Shown: one piece after another, positions 24,138 through 31,828 of the stretch
How positions within the stretch are numbered: the stretch's first letter is position 1
How the letters are laid out: every line of letters begins with the position of its first letter
NCBI GenBank assembly: GCA_937920275.1
Contig: CALGVD010000091.1
Location: forward strand, 1 to 34,403
DNA length: 34,403 nt
Source of the DNA: an uncultured Pseudomonadota bacterium
GTDB taxonomy: Bacteria; Pseudomonadota; Gammaproteobacteria; Steroidobacterales; Steroidobacteraceae
Direction: 5' to 3'
The notes under the pieces: model-generated
What the model was told of the DNA's origin: nothing
What the model saw: the letters and a program-made list of their open reading frames with translations, nothing else
The model's database searches: none
Translations under genes and position numbers: made by a program

Positions 24138-25040
24138 ATGGCACGAACGGCGAGCAGTCTCTTCCCTCGGCAGCGACCTGGCTGGGCCGCGACGCTGGAG
24201 CTGCTCAAGCCCGTCACCTGGTTCCCCCCGATGTGGGCGTTCGGCTGCGGCATCATCGCAAGCGGTGTCTCCCCGGCTGGGCAATGGCCGCTGATCGGAC
24301 TCGGTATCTTGTTGGCCGGACCCTTGGTCTGTGGCACGAGTCAGGCGGTCAATGATTGGTTCGACCGTCATGTCGACGCCATCAACGAACCGCGGCGCCC
24401 CATCCCCTCGGGCCGCATGCCGGGCCGCTGGGGACTCTACATCGCCGTGTTCTGGACCTTCGTCTCGCTCGCGGTCGCCGCGATGCTCGGTCCGTGGGTG
24501 CTCGGCGCTGCGGCTGTGGGTCTCGCACTCGCCTGGGCGTACAGCGCGCCGCCGCTGCGCCTCAAGCGCAACGGTTGGTGGGGCAACGCAGCGGTCGCCG
24601 CCTGCTACGAAGGCGTGCCCTGGCTCACCGCGCTCGCGGTCATGACCGCGGTCATGCCCGATGGGCGTAATCTCGCGCTCGCCTGGGCCTGGAGCGTCGG
24701 TGCGCACGGCATCATGACGCTCAATGATTTCAAGTCGGTGCACGGCGACCGCCGTATGGGCGTGGGTTCGCTGCCCGTCCGTCTCGGCGTCGATCGCGCT
24801 GCGCAGGTCGCCTGCCTCATCATGGTCGCCGCGCAGGTCGCAGTGATCGGTCTGTTGTTCCTGTGGGACCGTCCGCTGCACGCCGGCATCCTCGCCGCGT
24901 TGCTCATCGGCCAGTTGCTGATGATGCGGCGTCTGCTGCAGCGTCCCGCGGAACTCGATGTCTGGTACAACGCCGCCGGCGTGCCGCTCTATGTGCTCGG
25001 CATGTTGGTCAGCGCGTTCGCGATCCGCCCGCCCACTTGA
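24138..25040 (+). CDS. bchG: Bacteriochlorophyll synthase
   Basis: The 300-residue integral membrane prenyltransferase of the UbiA family esterifies bacteriochlorophyllide a with geranylgeranyl or phytyl diphosphate. The two Asp-rich motifs are present: NDWFDRHVDAINEPRRPIPSG from residue 72 and NDFKSVHGDR from residue 196. The start PVTWFPPMWAFGCG is typical of BchG. The ATG at 24138 is forced: an in-frame TAA at 24093 limits extension, no other start codon lies between, and the next Met is inside the conserved region. It may be translated from a leaderless transcript or by readthrough from ppsR, which ends 59 bases upstream. The order bchG, PucC-like gene, bchP is standard. Confidence 0.96.
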   Translation: MARTASSLFPRQRPGWAATLELLKPVTWFPPMWAFGCGIIASGVSPAGQWPLIGLGILLAGPLVCGTSQAVNDWFDRHVDAINEPRRPIPSGRMPGRWGLYIAVFWTFVSLAVAAMLGPWVLGAAAVGLALAWAYSAPPLRLKRNGWWGNAAVAACYEGVPWLTALAVMTAVMPDGRNLALAWAWSVGAHGIMTLNDFKSVHGDRRMGVGSLPVRLGVDRAAQVACLIMVAAQVAVIGLLFLWDRPLHAGILAALLIGQLLMMRRLLQRPAELDVWYNAAGVPLYVLGMLVSAFAIRPPT

Positions 25041-25067
25041 CCGCCCGTCTGACTGAGGTGCCACTGA

Positions 25068-26453
25068 ATGCTCTCTGATCGTCGCCCCGCCGGTCCCGGC
25101 GCGTTCCTCGGTTGGTCCGGTATCGTCCGGCTGGGCCTCGTCCAAGCGGCCATCGGTGCGATCGTCGTCATCACCACCTCCATCCTGAACCGCGTCCAGG
25201 TCGTCGAACTCGCTTTGCCGGCGCTGCTGCCCGGCGTGTTGGTCGCCATCCATTACTTCGTGCAGGTGCTGCGTCCGCGGCTCGGCTACGGTTCGGATAT
25301 CGGCGGTCGACGCACACCGTGGATCATCGGCGGCATCGCGCTGCTCGGCGCCGGCGCCGTGGGCGCGACGCTCGCCACCACCTTGATGCCGACGGATCTT
25401 GCCCTCGGCATCGCGCTGTGCGTGGTGGCGTTCATCGCGGTCGGGCTCGGTGTGGGCGCCTGCGGCACGGCGCTGTTGGTGCTGATCTCGACCAGTGTCG
25501 CGCCGACCCGCCTCGCGGCGGCGGCGACCGTCACCTGGGTGATGATGATCGCCGGCTTCATCGTCACCACGGTCATCGTGGGTGAGATGCTCGAGCCGTT
25601 CTCCCTAGATCGGCTGGTGGAGGTCACCGCCGTGGTCGCTGCGGGAGCGTTCCTTCTGACCTGCCTTGCGGTCTGGGGCGTCGAGCGGCCGCGCGGTGCA
25701 GCGGCTGATGCGAAAGCGGCGGCTTCGCGTGCGGCGCCGCCGCCCGATTTCTGGACGGCGCTGCGCGAGGTCTGGCAGGAGCCCCACTCGCGGCGCCTCG
25801 CGAGCTTCGTCTTCATGTCGATGCTCGCCTATAGCGCGCAGGATCTGGTGCTGGAGCCGTTCGCCGGCACGGTGTTCGGGTTGAGCCCGGCGGACTCGAC
25901 GCGGCTCTCGGGTCTGCAGAGCGGCGGCGTGTTGATCGGCATGATCGTGGTCGCGGTGATCTGCACCGCGGGTGCGGCGACCCGTCTGGGATCCCTGCGG
26001 GCTTGGACCATCGGCGGCTGCGTCGGCTCTGCCGCGATGCTGGTGATGCTCGCGATCGGCGGGCTGGTCGGTCAGGGTTGGCCGCTGCGCGCCACGGTCT
26101 TCATGCTCGGTCTCGCCAACGGCGCGTTCGCCGTGGCGGCGATCGGGTCGATGATGGGGCTCGTCGGCCGCGGACGCGAATCGCGCGAGGGCACGCGGAT
26201 GGGTCTTTGGGGCGCCGCTCAGGCCGTCGCCTTCGGCTTGGGCGGCATCCTCGCCACGGGCGCGGTGGATCTCGCCAAGGCTGCCAGCGGCTCGGCGCCG
26301 CTCGCCTATGGTGCGGTGTTCGTCACCGAAGCAGTGCTGTTCGTTTTGGCGACGCTGTATGCGGTGCGGCTGAGCCGCGAGGACACCGAGTCGGTCACCG
26401 GGTCGGTCGCAACAGAAACGGATGGGCGCTGGGCGCCGGTCGGGAGGAACTGA
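25068..26453 (+). CDS. PucC-family membrane protein between bchG and bchP (ORF428/Bch2 type)
   Basis: The 461-residue protein has about 12 membrane helices and is a paralogue of LhaA: compare RLGLVQAAIGAIVVITTSILNRVQVVEL and AYSAQDLVLEPFAGTVFG here with the equivalent LhaA stretches. This branch of the PucC/LhaA major-facilitator group lies between bchG and bchP in nearly all purple bacteria and is thought to handle bacteriochlorophyll delivery, although its exact role is not settled. The ATG at 25068 follows a GAGG ribosome site. It ends two bases... before the bchP ATG at 26455, with the bchP ribosome site GGAGG inside its last codons. Confidence 0.92.
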   Translation: MLSDRRPAGPGAFLGWSGIVRLGLVQAAIGAIVVITTSILNRVQVVELALPALLPGVLVAIHYFVQVLRPRLGYGSDIGGRRTPWIIGGIALLGAGAVGATLATTLMPTDLALGIALCVVAFIAVGLGVGACGTALLVLISTSVAPTRLAAAATVTWVMMIAGFIVTTVIVGEMLEPFSLDRLVEVTAVVAAGAFLLTCLAVWGVERPRGAAADAKAAASRAAPPPDFWTALREVWQEPHSRRLASFVFMSMLAYSAQDLVLEPFAGTVFGLSPADSTRLSGLQSGGVLIGMIVVAVICTAGAATRLGSLRAWTIGGCVGSAAMLVMLAIGGLVGQGWPLRATVFMLGLANGAFAVAAIGSMMGLVGRGRESREGTRMGLWGAAQAVAFGLGGILATGAVDLAKAASGSAPLAYGAVFVTEAVLFVLATLYAVRLSREDTESVTGSVATETDGRWAPVGRN

Positions 26454-26454
26454 C

Positions 26455-27696
26455 ATGAGCGCTCAGATGTCTGGAAACGACATCCCTGAATACGATGTGG
26501 TGGTGGTCGGGGGCGGCCCCTGCGGTGCGACCGCCGCCGATGATCTCGCACGCAGCGGCTGGAGGGTGCTCCTGCTCGACCGTGCCGGCCGCATCAAGCC
26601 CTGCGGTGGAGCGATCCCGCCGAAGGCCGTCGAGGAGTTCGAGATACCCCCCGAGCTGCTCGTGGCCCGCATCACTTCGGCTCGGATGCTCTCGCCGAGC
26701 GCGAAGGCCGTGGACATGCCGATCGACGGCGGCTATGTGGGCATGGTCGATCGTGAAGTCTTCGACGAGTGGCTGCGCGATCGCGCACAGCGCAGCGGGG
26801 CCTCCCGAGAGTCGGGCACCTTCACCTCATTGACGCGCGACACCGACGGTTGCGCGATCCTGCACTTCACGCCGAAAGCCGCCACCGCAGGCGACGCCGC
26901 CGACCGGTCGGGCGTCGCCGCGACCCGTCAGGTGCGGACACGGCTCGTGCTCGGTGCCGACGGCGCGCGTTCCGAGGTCGCGAGGCAGTGCATCGCCGGC
27001 GGTCGCGAGATGCCCTTCGTGTACGCGTATCACGAGATCCTGCGTACGCCGCAGTCGCAGCCATCGGGCTACGACGGCCGCCGTTGCGATGTCTACTATC
27101 AGGGCAAGCTGTCACCGGATTTCTACGCTTGGGTCTTCCCGCACGGAGACACCATCAGCGCGGGTGCCGGCACGGCGCACAAGGGATTCTCGATCCGTCA
27201 CGCCGTCGGCGACCTGCGGCGCATCGCCGGGCTCGAGGGCGCCGAGGTCCTCAGGCGCGAGGGCGCGCCGATCCCGCTCAAGCCGCTGCGACGCTGGGAC
27301 AACGGCAGCGATGTGCTGGTGGCGGGTGATGCCGCCGGCGTGGTCGCTCCGGCCTCGGGTGAGGGCATCTATTACGCGATGGCCTGCGGTCGCATGGCCG
27401 CCGATGCCCTGATGCGTTGCCTCGAGAGCCGCGATCCTCGTGCGCTCAAGGCCGCACGCCGCGAGTTCATGGCGCAGCACGGCCGTGTCTTCTGGGTGCT
27501 CGGCCTGCTGCAGCGCTTCTGGTATTCGAGCGACGCCCGCCGCGAACGCTTCGTGAAGATGTGCGAGGACCCCGATGTGCAGCGTCTCACCTGGGAGTCG
27601 TACATGCACAAACGCTTGGTGCGGCGCGATCCGATGGCGCATATCCGCGTGTTCTTCAAGGATGTCGCACATCTGCTCGGCCTCGCGCCGACCTGA
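26455..27696 (+). CDS. bchP: Geranylgeranyl reductase
   Basis: The 413-residue flavoprotein reduces the geranylgeranyl group of bacteriochlorophyll (and possibly GGPP) to phytyl in three steps. The N-terminal FAD-binding motif VVVGGGPCGATAA lies at about 15-28, followed by IKPCGGAIPPKAV; the second FAD motif GSDVLVAGDAAGVVAPASGEGIYYA lies near 285-308. The ATG at 26455 is supported by GGAGG seven bases before it. It is preceded closely by the PucC-like gene and followed after 21 bases by a small membrane-protein gene. An Ala/Asp-rich insertion (KAATAGDAADRSGVAA) around 140-158 is a minor peculiarity. Confidence 0.96.
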   Translation: MSAQMSGNDIPEYDVVVVGGGPCGATAADDLARSGWRVLLLDRAGRIKPCGGAIPPKAVEEFEIPPELLVARITSARMLSPSAKAVDMPIDGGYVGMVDREVFDEWLRDRAQRSGASRESGTFTSLTRDTDGCAILHFTPKAATAGDAADRSGVAATRQVRTRLVLGADGARSEVARQCIAGGREMPFVYAYHEILRTPQSQPSGYDGRRCDVYYQGKLSPDFYAWVFPHGDTISAGAGTAHKGFSIRHAVGDLRRIAGLEGAEVLRREGAPIPLKPLRRWDNGSDVLVAGDAAGVVAPASGEGIYYAMACGRMAADALMRCLESRDPRALKAARREFMAQHGRVFWVLGLLQRFWYSSDARRERFVKMCEDPDVQRLTWESYMHKRLVRRDPMAHIRVFFKDVAHLLGLAPT

Positions 27697-27717
27697 TCCC
27701 GCAGCCGCTGCGACCGC

Positions 27718-28014
27718 ATGCTCGCCGCGCGCTTCGCCGATGGCAGCCTGCTGCTCGCGATCGTCGCGCTGATCGCGCTGGAGGCCGCTGCGCTCGTGTG
27801 GCTCTGGTACCGACGAGGCACGGGCCTCGCGCCGCGCGAGTATCTCGGCAACCTCGTCTCGGGCGGCTTGCTGATGATGGCGGTGCGGGCCGCGCTGCTC
27901 GATCAGTCTTGGATGATCGTCGCGATGTGGCTGCTCGGTGCCTTGTCCGCGCACATGCTCGATGTGCTGCTCCGCTGGCGGTGGCCCGTGGGCCATCCGC
28001 GCTTCAAAGACTGA
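27718..28014 (+). CDS. Small membrane protein of unknown function downstream of bchP
   Basis: The 98-residue product is not one I recognise. It has three hydrophobic segments (about 10-30, 45-62 and 65-86) linked by short charged loops, with a Tyr/Arg/Gly-rich stretch (WYRRGTGLAPREYLGNL) between the first two and a basic end (RWRWPVGHPRFKD). That topology resembles small quinone- or pigment-related membrane proteins, but no family can be named. It starts 21 bases after bchP on the same strand, so it is probably the last gene of the bchG operon. No clear ribosome site precedes its ATG. Its last 11 bases overlap the end of the convergent PhzF gene. Coding status is supported by the coherent helix pattern and the position; function is open. 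Confidence 0.72.
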   Translation: MLAARFADGSLLLAIVALIALEAAALVWLWYRRGTGLAPREYLGNLVSGGLLMMAVRAALLDQSWMIVAMWLLGALSAHMLDVLLRWRWPVGHPRFKD

Positions 28015-28906
28015 TCGACGTCTCGAACACCATCGTCGCGCTGCCGATGATCCAGACGCCGGTGAGTGCGCCGTCGGCGAACTCCAGTTCGACATCGACG
28101 CGCCCGGGACGCTGCATGAACTGGCCTTGGGCACCCGAGAACGCGGCGCGGTCGGCGTCACGGGGCAGCAACCCGTGGTGCAAGAGGTAGGCGCCGAGCA
28201 GGCCGTGCGCGTTACCGCTCACCGGATCCTCCGGGATGCCCATCGCGGGACAGAACATCCGCGAGAGCGTCAAACAGCCCTCGACCTGTGAATCGAGCGT
28301 GAAGACGAGGTGTCCGGCGGCGCCGAGCTGCGCCGACAAGGTGTTGAGGCGGTTGAAGTCGGGCTTCATCGCCTTCAGTTGCTGCGGGCCGCGAACGCCG
28401 ATGAGCAGACGGTTGCCGGCGCCGCCCACGATGCGCATCTCGCAGCGCGGGTCGAGATCGTTGCTCGAGAGCGCGAGCGCGTCGAGCACCGCGAGGCGCT
28501 CACGCGCGTTGAGTTCGCGCCCGAGGGGGGGTGCGCTCTGGCGGACGGCGATGCGCCGATCCGGACCCTCGCCGCGCACCTCGACATCGACGATGCCGGC
28601 TTTCTGGCGTTGGCGCAGACGCTTCGGTGTACCCGGAACGCGCGACAGCACGAAGTGCGTGGCCACCGTGGCATGGCCGACGAAACCTGATTCAGCGCGC
28701 GGCGTGAAGAAGCGTACCCGCAGGTCGTGGTCGCTACCGTCCGGCGGCAACACGAAGGCGGTGTCGCCGTTGTTGAGTTCGCGCGCGATGGCGATCATCT
28801 CTTCGTCGGAGAGCTGCTCTGCGCCCAACACCACGCTCGCCGGGTTCCCGGTGAAGAGCTGCTGAGTGAAGGCATCGACGCGGCACAGTTGGACGGTTTT
28901 GGTCAT
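28004..28906 (-). CDS. PhzF-family isomerase/epimerase-like protein
   Basis: The 300-residue protein matches the PhzF/YddE fold, built from two diaminopimelate-epimerase-like halves. Family elements are QLCRVDAFTQQLFTGNPASVV at the N-terminus, RFFTPRAESGFVGHATVA near 65-85, and the C-terminal MGIPEDPVSGNAHGLLGAYL. In characterised PhzF a Glu in the N-S-E-T-A-F motif is the acid/base catalyst; here that position is Asp (D48 in NNGDTAF). The activity is therefore uncertain, as it is for most of this family. The ATG at 28906 has AGGAG close upstream; the frame runs on to 29002 without support. It lies on the opposite strand to both neighbours and interrupts the photosynthesis and thiamine blocks. 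Confidence 0.88.
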   Translation of the reverse strand: MTKTVQLCRVDAFTQQLFTGNPASVVLGAEQLSDEEMIAIARELNNGDTAFVLPPDGSDHDLRVRFFTPRAESGFVGHATVATHFVLSRVPGTPKRLRQRQKAGIVDVEVRGEGPDRRIAVRQSAPPLGRELNARERLAVLDALALSSNDLDPRCEMRIVGGAGNRLLIGVRGPQQLKAMKPDFNRLNTLSAQLGAAGHLVFTLDSQVEGCLTLSRMFCPAMGIPEDPVSGNAHGLLGAYLLHHGLLPRDADRAAFSGAQGQFMQRPGRVDVELEFADGALTGVWIIGSATMVFETSISL

Positions 28907-29004
28907 GGCCCGGCTCCTTGGCGCTGGCGACCGACCCTGAAGGCCGCTCGCGGCGCGATTGTAGGCGAGCGCCACGAGGGCTGCATGGTCATCGCCGAAC
29001 ACGC

Positions 29005-29033
29005 TTGCAGAGACCTGATATGTCAGAGAAAAT
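29005..29033 (+). promoter_or_regulatory. Candidate promoter of the TPP-riboswitch operon
   Basis: TTGCAG (29005-29010) and GAAAAT (29028-29033) are 17 bases apart, matching the consensus at 3 and 4 of 6 positions. The start near 29040 would be just at the 5' edge of the riboswitch, which supports it. The matches themselves are weak. Confidence 0.35.
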
Positions 29034-29038
29034 GGACA
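29021..29038. promoter_or_regulatory. TGT-N12-ACA site in front of the thiamine operon
   Basis: TGTCAGAGAAAATGGACA fits the PpsR/CrtJ pattern perfectly and overlaps the candidate -10 box. About three matches could arise by chance in a window of this size and composition, so this one is uncertain. Its intergenic, promoter-overlapping position makes it worth testing. Confidence 0.4.
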
Positions 29039-29125
29039 GACCCAGGGGTGGTCGAAAGGCCTGAGACGGCGCGCGCTGCGTCGAACCCTAGAACCTGATC
29101 CGGTTAATGCCGGCGGAGGAAGAAG
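29039..29125 (+). promoter_or_regulatory. TPP riboswitch (THI element)
   Basis: The conserved blocks appear in order: GGGGTG (29045-29050), CTGAGA (29061-29066), ACCCT (29085-29089), GAACCTGATC (29091-29100), GGTTAATGCCGGCGGAGGAA (29102-29121). These form the pyrimidine- and diphosphate-sensing arms of the thiamine diphosphate aptamer. The last block, GGAGGA at 29115-29120, is also the ribosome site of the downstream receptor gene, six bases before its GTG, so ligand binding should block translation directly. I do not see a separate terminator. Confidence 0.92.
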
Positions 29126-31183
29126 GTGCCCACTTCGCGCCCATCGTCATGCCCAGCCGTCTGGCTGGGGGTATTGTTGTCGACCCCACTTGGCGTGTCC
29201 GCATCAGCCGACCCACTCGAAGAGGTCGTGATCACGGCGCGGTTGCGTCCGGCACCGCTCGTCGAGACCCCGGTCAGTGCCACGGTGCTCGACCCGGCGA
29301 CGCTGCGTGGCGCGGGCGTACAGCACCTGCAGGATGTGCTCGGACTGGTGCCGAACCTCAATTGGGCCTCGGGAACCTCGCGTCCGCGTTACTTCCAGTT
29401 ACGCGGCATCGGCGAGACCGATCAGTGGCAGGGCGCACCCAACCCGTCAGTCGGGTTCCTGATCGACGGCATGGATTTCTCCGGGGTCGGGATGCCTGCG
29501 ACGCTGCTCGACCTCGGTCAGGTGGAGGTGCTGCGCGGACCGCAGGGGACGATCCTCGGCGCCAACGCGCTCGCCGGACTCATCAACCTCTCCACCGCCG
29601 CGCCGCAGCCCGAGCCGCTGCTGCGCCTGGAATCGACGGTGGGTGAAGCCTCGACGGCCGCCCTCGGTCTCGTCGCGGGTGGCCGGCTCGCCGGTCGCTG
29701 GGGCGGGGAAGAGGGCGCATGGCGTGCGGTCGTGCAGCGTCATCGCAGCGACGGCTCGCGACGCAACGCGACGCTCGGTCGCGACGACACCAACGGACTC
29801 GATGAGCGGACCTTGCGGCTGCGCGCCGCGTTCGCGCCTGCGGAGCGATGGACAGCCGATGTGTCGACGCTGTGGGTCGAGCAGGACAACGGTTTCGACG
29901 CCTTCGCCCTCGACAATTCGCGCGTCACCCGCTCCGATCAACCTGGGCGCGACCGACAGCTTTCGCGCGGGCTGTCGCTCACGCTGGAGCGGGAGGACGC
30001 ACTGATAGTGCGCAGCGTGACGGCGGTCGCCGATGCGGACATCGTCTACGCCTTCGACGGTGATTGGGGCGCAGATCCCGGTTACGACTTCACTTCGCGT
30101 TTTCTGCGCGGTCATCGCACCGTCTCCCAAGATCTGCGCTTGCGTTCCGCTGGGGTCTCCGACTGGGTGGTCGGCCTCTACGCCTCGCAGGTCGACGAGC
30201 GTAATGACCAGTTGGACCTGTACGGTGGAGAGGTCTATCGGGAGTTGGTCTCCGACTACCGCGCCCGTACGCTCGCCGCCTATGGTCTGCGGCAACGCGA
30301 TCTCTCGCCGCGTTGGCGCGCCAGCGCCGGGCTGCGGGTCGAGCGTCGGGCGGTGCGCTACGCCGACACCGACGGCAGCGCGCTCGAGCCCGTCGAGACC
30401 CTGTGGGGCGGTGACCTGACACTCGAGTATCGACCGCAGGAGGGTGGCTTCGGCTACCTGTCGCTCGCCCGCGGCTACAAGGGCGGTGGATTCAACATCG
30501 GTGCGGCGATCCCGACGGCGCGCAGGGTCTACGACGCGGAGGGACTCTACAGCCTCGAGCTCGGTTGGAAACACGCGGATGACGGACGGGGATTGACCGC
30601 CGAGGTCGCGGTCTTCCATATGTGGCGGCGTGCACAGCAGGTGAGCACATCGGTGCAGGTCGATCCGGGCGATCCGCTCTCGTTCATCTACCTCACCGAC
30701 AACGCGGCGCGTGGCGCCAACTACGGCCTCGAGGCCGCCTTGTCGTGGCGTCCGTCGCCGACCTTGACGCTGCAGGGCACGGCAGCGCTGCTGCGTTCGC
30801 CGTTCACCGACTACCGTCCCGACGACCGCGACCTCTCGGGCCGCGACCAGGCGCATGCGCCGCGTGGCCAGTACTCGCTCAGCGTCGATTGGCGCGCGGC
30901 CCGCGGTCTCTTCGCACGCCTCGATCTGCAGCACGCCGAGGCCTTCTATTTCTCTGATAGCCACGACCAGCGGTCCCAGGCCTGCACCCAAGCGGCGCTG
31001 CGCACCGGTTACGAGACACCGCGCTGGAGCGCGAGCCTGTGGTTGCGCAATGCGCTAGATCGGACCTGCGCGCAGCGCGGATTCTTCTTCGGCAACGAAC
31101 CGCCGGACTTCCCCGACAAGCTCTATGTCCAGCAGACGGACCCGCGGCAGGCGGGTCTCACCGTCTCATGGACCCTGCGCTGA
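29126..31183 (+). CDS. TonB-dependent receptor, probably for thiamine
   Basis: The 685-residue outer-membrane protein has a signal peptide (about 1-28, ending SASA), a TonB box-like LEEVVITAR, a plug domain (VSATVLDPATL through RGPQGTILGANALAGLINLST, about 45-160) and a long beta-barrel ending in an aromatic-containing strand (GLTVSWTLR). The GTG at 29126 is the start, because the riboswitch-embedded GGAGGA lies six bases before it; the ATG at 29107 is in another frame. TonB receptors import substrates above porin size, and the TPP riboswitch plus PnuC-type and kinase genes downstream point to thiamine or a phosphorylated form. Substrate is inferred from regulation, not from the barrel sequence. 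Confidence 0.92.
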   Translation: MPTSRPSSCPAVWLGVLLSTPLGVSASADPLEEVVITARLRPAPLVETPVSATVLDPATLRGAGVQHLQDVLGLVPNLNWASGTSRPRYFQLRGIGETDQWQGAPNPSVGFLIDGMDFSGVGMPATLLDLGQVEVLRGPQGTILGANALAGLINLSTAAPQPEPLLRLESTVGEASTAALGLVAGGRLAGRWGGEEGAWRAVVQRHRSDGSRRNATLGRDDTNGLDERTLRLRAAFAPAERWTADVSTLWVEQDNGFDAFALDNSRVTRSDQPGRDRQLSRGLSLTLEREDALIVRSVTAVADADIVYAFDGDWGADPGYDFTSRFLRGHRTVSQDLRLRSAGVSDWVVGLYASQVDERNDQLDLYGGEVYRELVSDYRARTLAAYGLRQRDLSPRWRASAGLRVERRAVRYADTDGSALEPVETLWGGDLTLEYRPQEGGFGYLSLARGYKGGGFNIGAAIPTARRVYDAEGLYSLELGWKHADDGRGLTAEVAVFHMWRRAQQVSTSVQVDPGDPLSFIYLTDNAARGANYGLEAALSWRPSPTLTLQGTAALLRSPFTDYRPDDRDLSGRDQAHAPRGQYSLSVDWRAARGLFARLDLQHAEAFYFSDSHDQRSQACTQAALRTGYETPRWSASLWLRNALDRTCAQRGFFFGNEPPDFPDKLYVQQTDPRQAGLTVSWTLR

Positions 31184-31207
31184 GCGGCGCGGTAGGGCGG
31201 TCTGCGC

Positions 31208-31828
31208 GTGGAGTTCCTGCAACAGGTCATCGCACAGCTGCGTGCATCTTCGCCGATCGAATCTTTGGCCTTGCTCTCCGGGTTCGGCTATGCGCTGCTC
31301 GCTGTGCAGCGTGACCGCCGCGCGTGGGTCTTCGGTGCCGTCTCCTCGGCGTTGCTCGCATGGCTCGCCGCAGGGGCGCGGTTGCCCTTGCAGGCGGCGC
31401 TGCAATCGCTGTATGTGGTGATGGCCGTCTATGGCTACCTCAACTGGTCGCGCGGAGCGGGGCAGGGCGATCGTCGGGTGACCATCGTCCATTGGCCCGC
31501 GCGGCATCACGCTTGGGCCCTGCTGTCGATCGTGCTCGGCACGCTCGTCTTGGCGCCCTTGCTCGCGCATTGGACCGATGCAGCATGGCCGCGGCTCGAT
31601 GCCGCCGTGACCTTGGGGGGGCTGCTCGCCACCTGGCTCACAGCCCGCGCGATCTTCGAGAACTGGCACTACTGGTTGCTCGTGAACGCTGCTTCCTTCG
31701 CGCTCTATCTGAGCCAAGGCTTGGCGCTCGTCTCGGTCTTGTATGTGGTGTACTTCACGATAGCGCTCCTCGGGCTGCGGCGTTGGTCGCGCGACGCCAA
31801 GATCGACACCGAGGAGCGGGACGGGTGA
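31208..31828 (+). CDS. pnuC: PnuC-family transporter, probably thiamine (PnuT-like)
   Basis: The 206-residue inner-membrane protein has about seven helices and the PnuC pattern ENWHYWLLVNAASFALYLSQGLALVSVLYVVYF near 155-190, plus QSLYVVMAVYGYLNW near 66-80. PnuC proteins facilitate uptake of nicotinamide riboside, and relatives under TPP control (PnuT) take up thiamine; substrate is trapped by phosphorylation. A kinase gene directly downstream (TGATG overlap) supports that mode. The GTG start at 31208 follows the receptor stop by 24 bases; the ribosome site is weak, so the start is less sure than the frame. Confidence 0.88.
   Translation: MEFLQQVIAQLRASSPIESLALLSGFGYALLAVQRDRRAWVFGAVSSALLAWLAAGARLPLQAALQSLYVVMAVYGYLNWSRGAGQGDRRVTIVHWPARHHAWALLSIVLGTLVLAPLLAHWTDAAWPRLDAAVTLGGLLATWLTARAIFENWHYWLLVNAASFALYLSQGLALVSVLYVVYFTIALLGLRRWSRDAKIDTEERDG

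Noticed and set aside
24024-25253. Open frame of 409 codons opposite bchG.
   Set aside because: Composition is extremely charged and without hydrophobic core; it also covers the bchG promoter region on the other strand.
29107-29646. ATG-started frame beginning inside the TPP aptamer.
   Set aside because: It is out of frame with the TonB receptor, has no protein features and its ATG belongs to a conserved riboswitch block.
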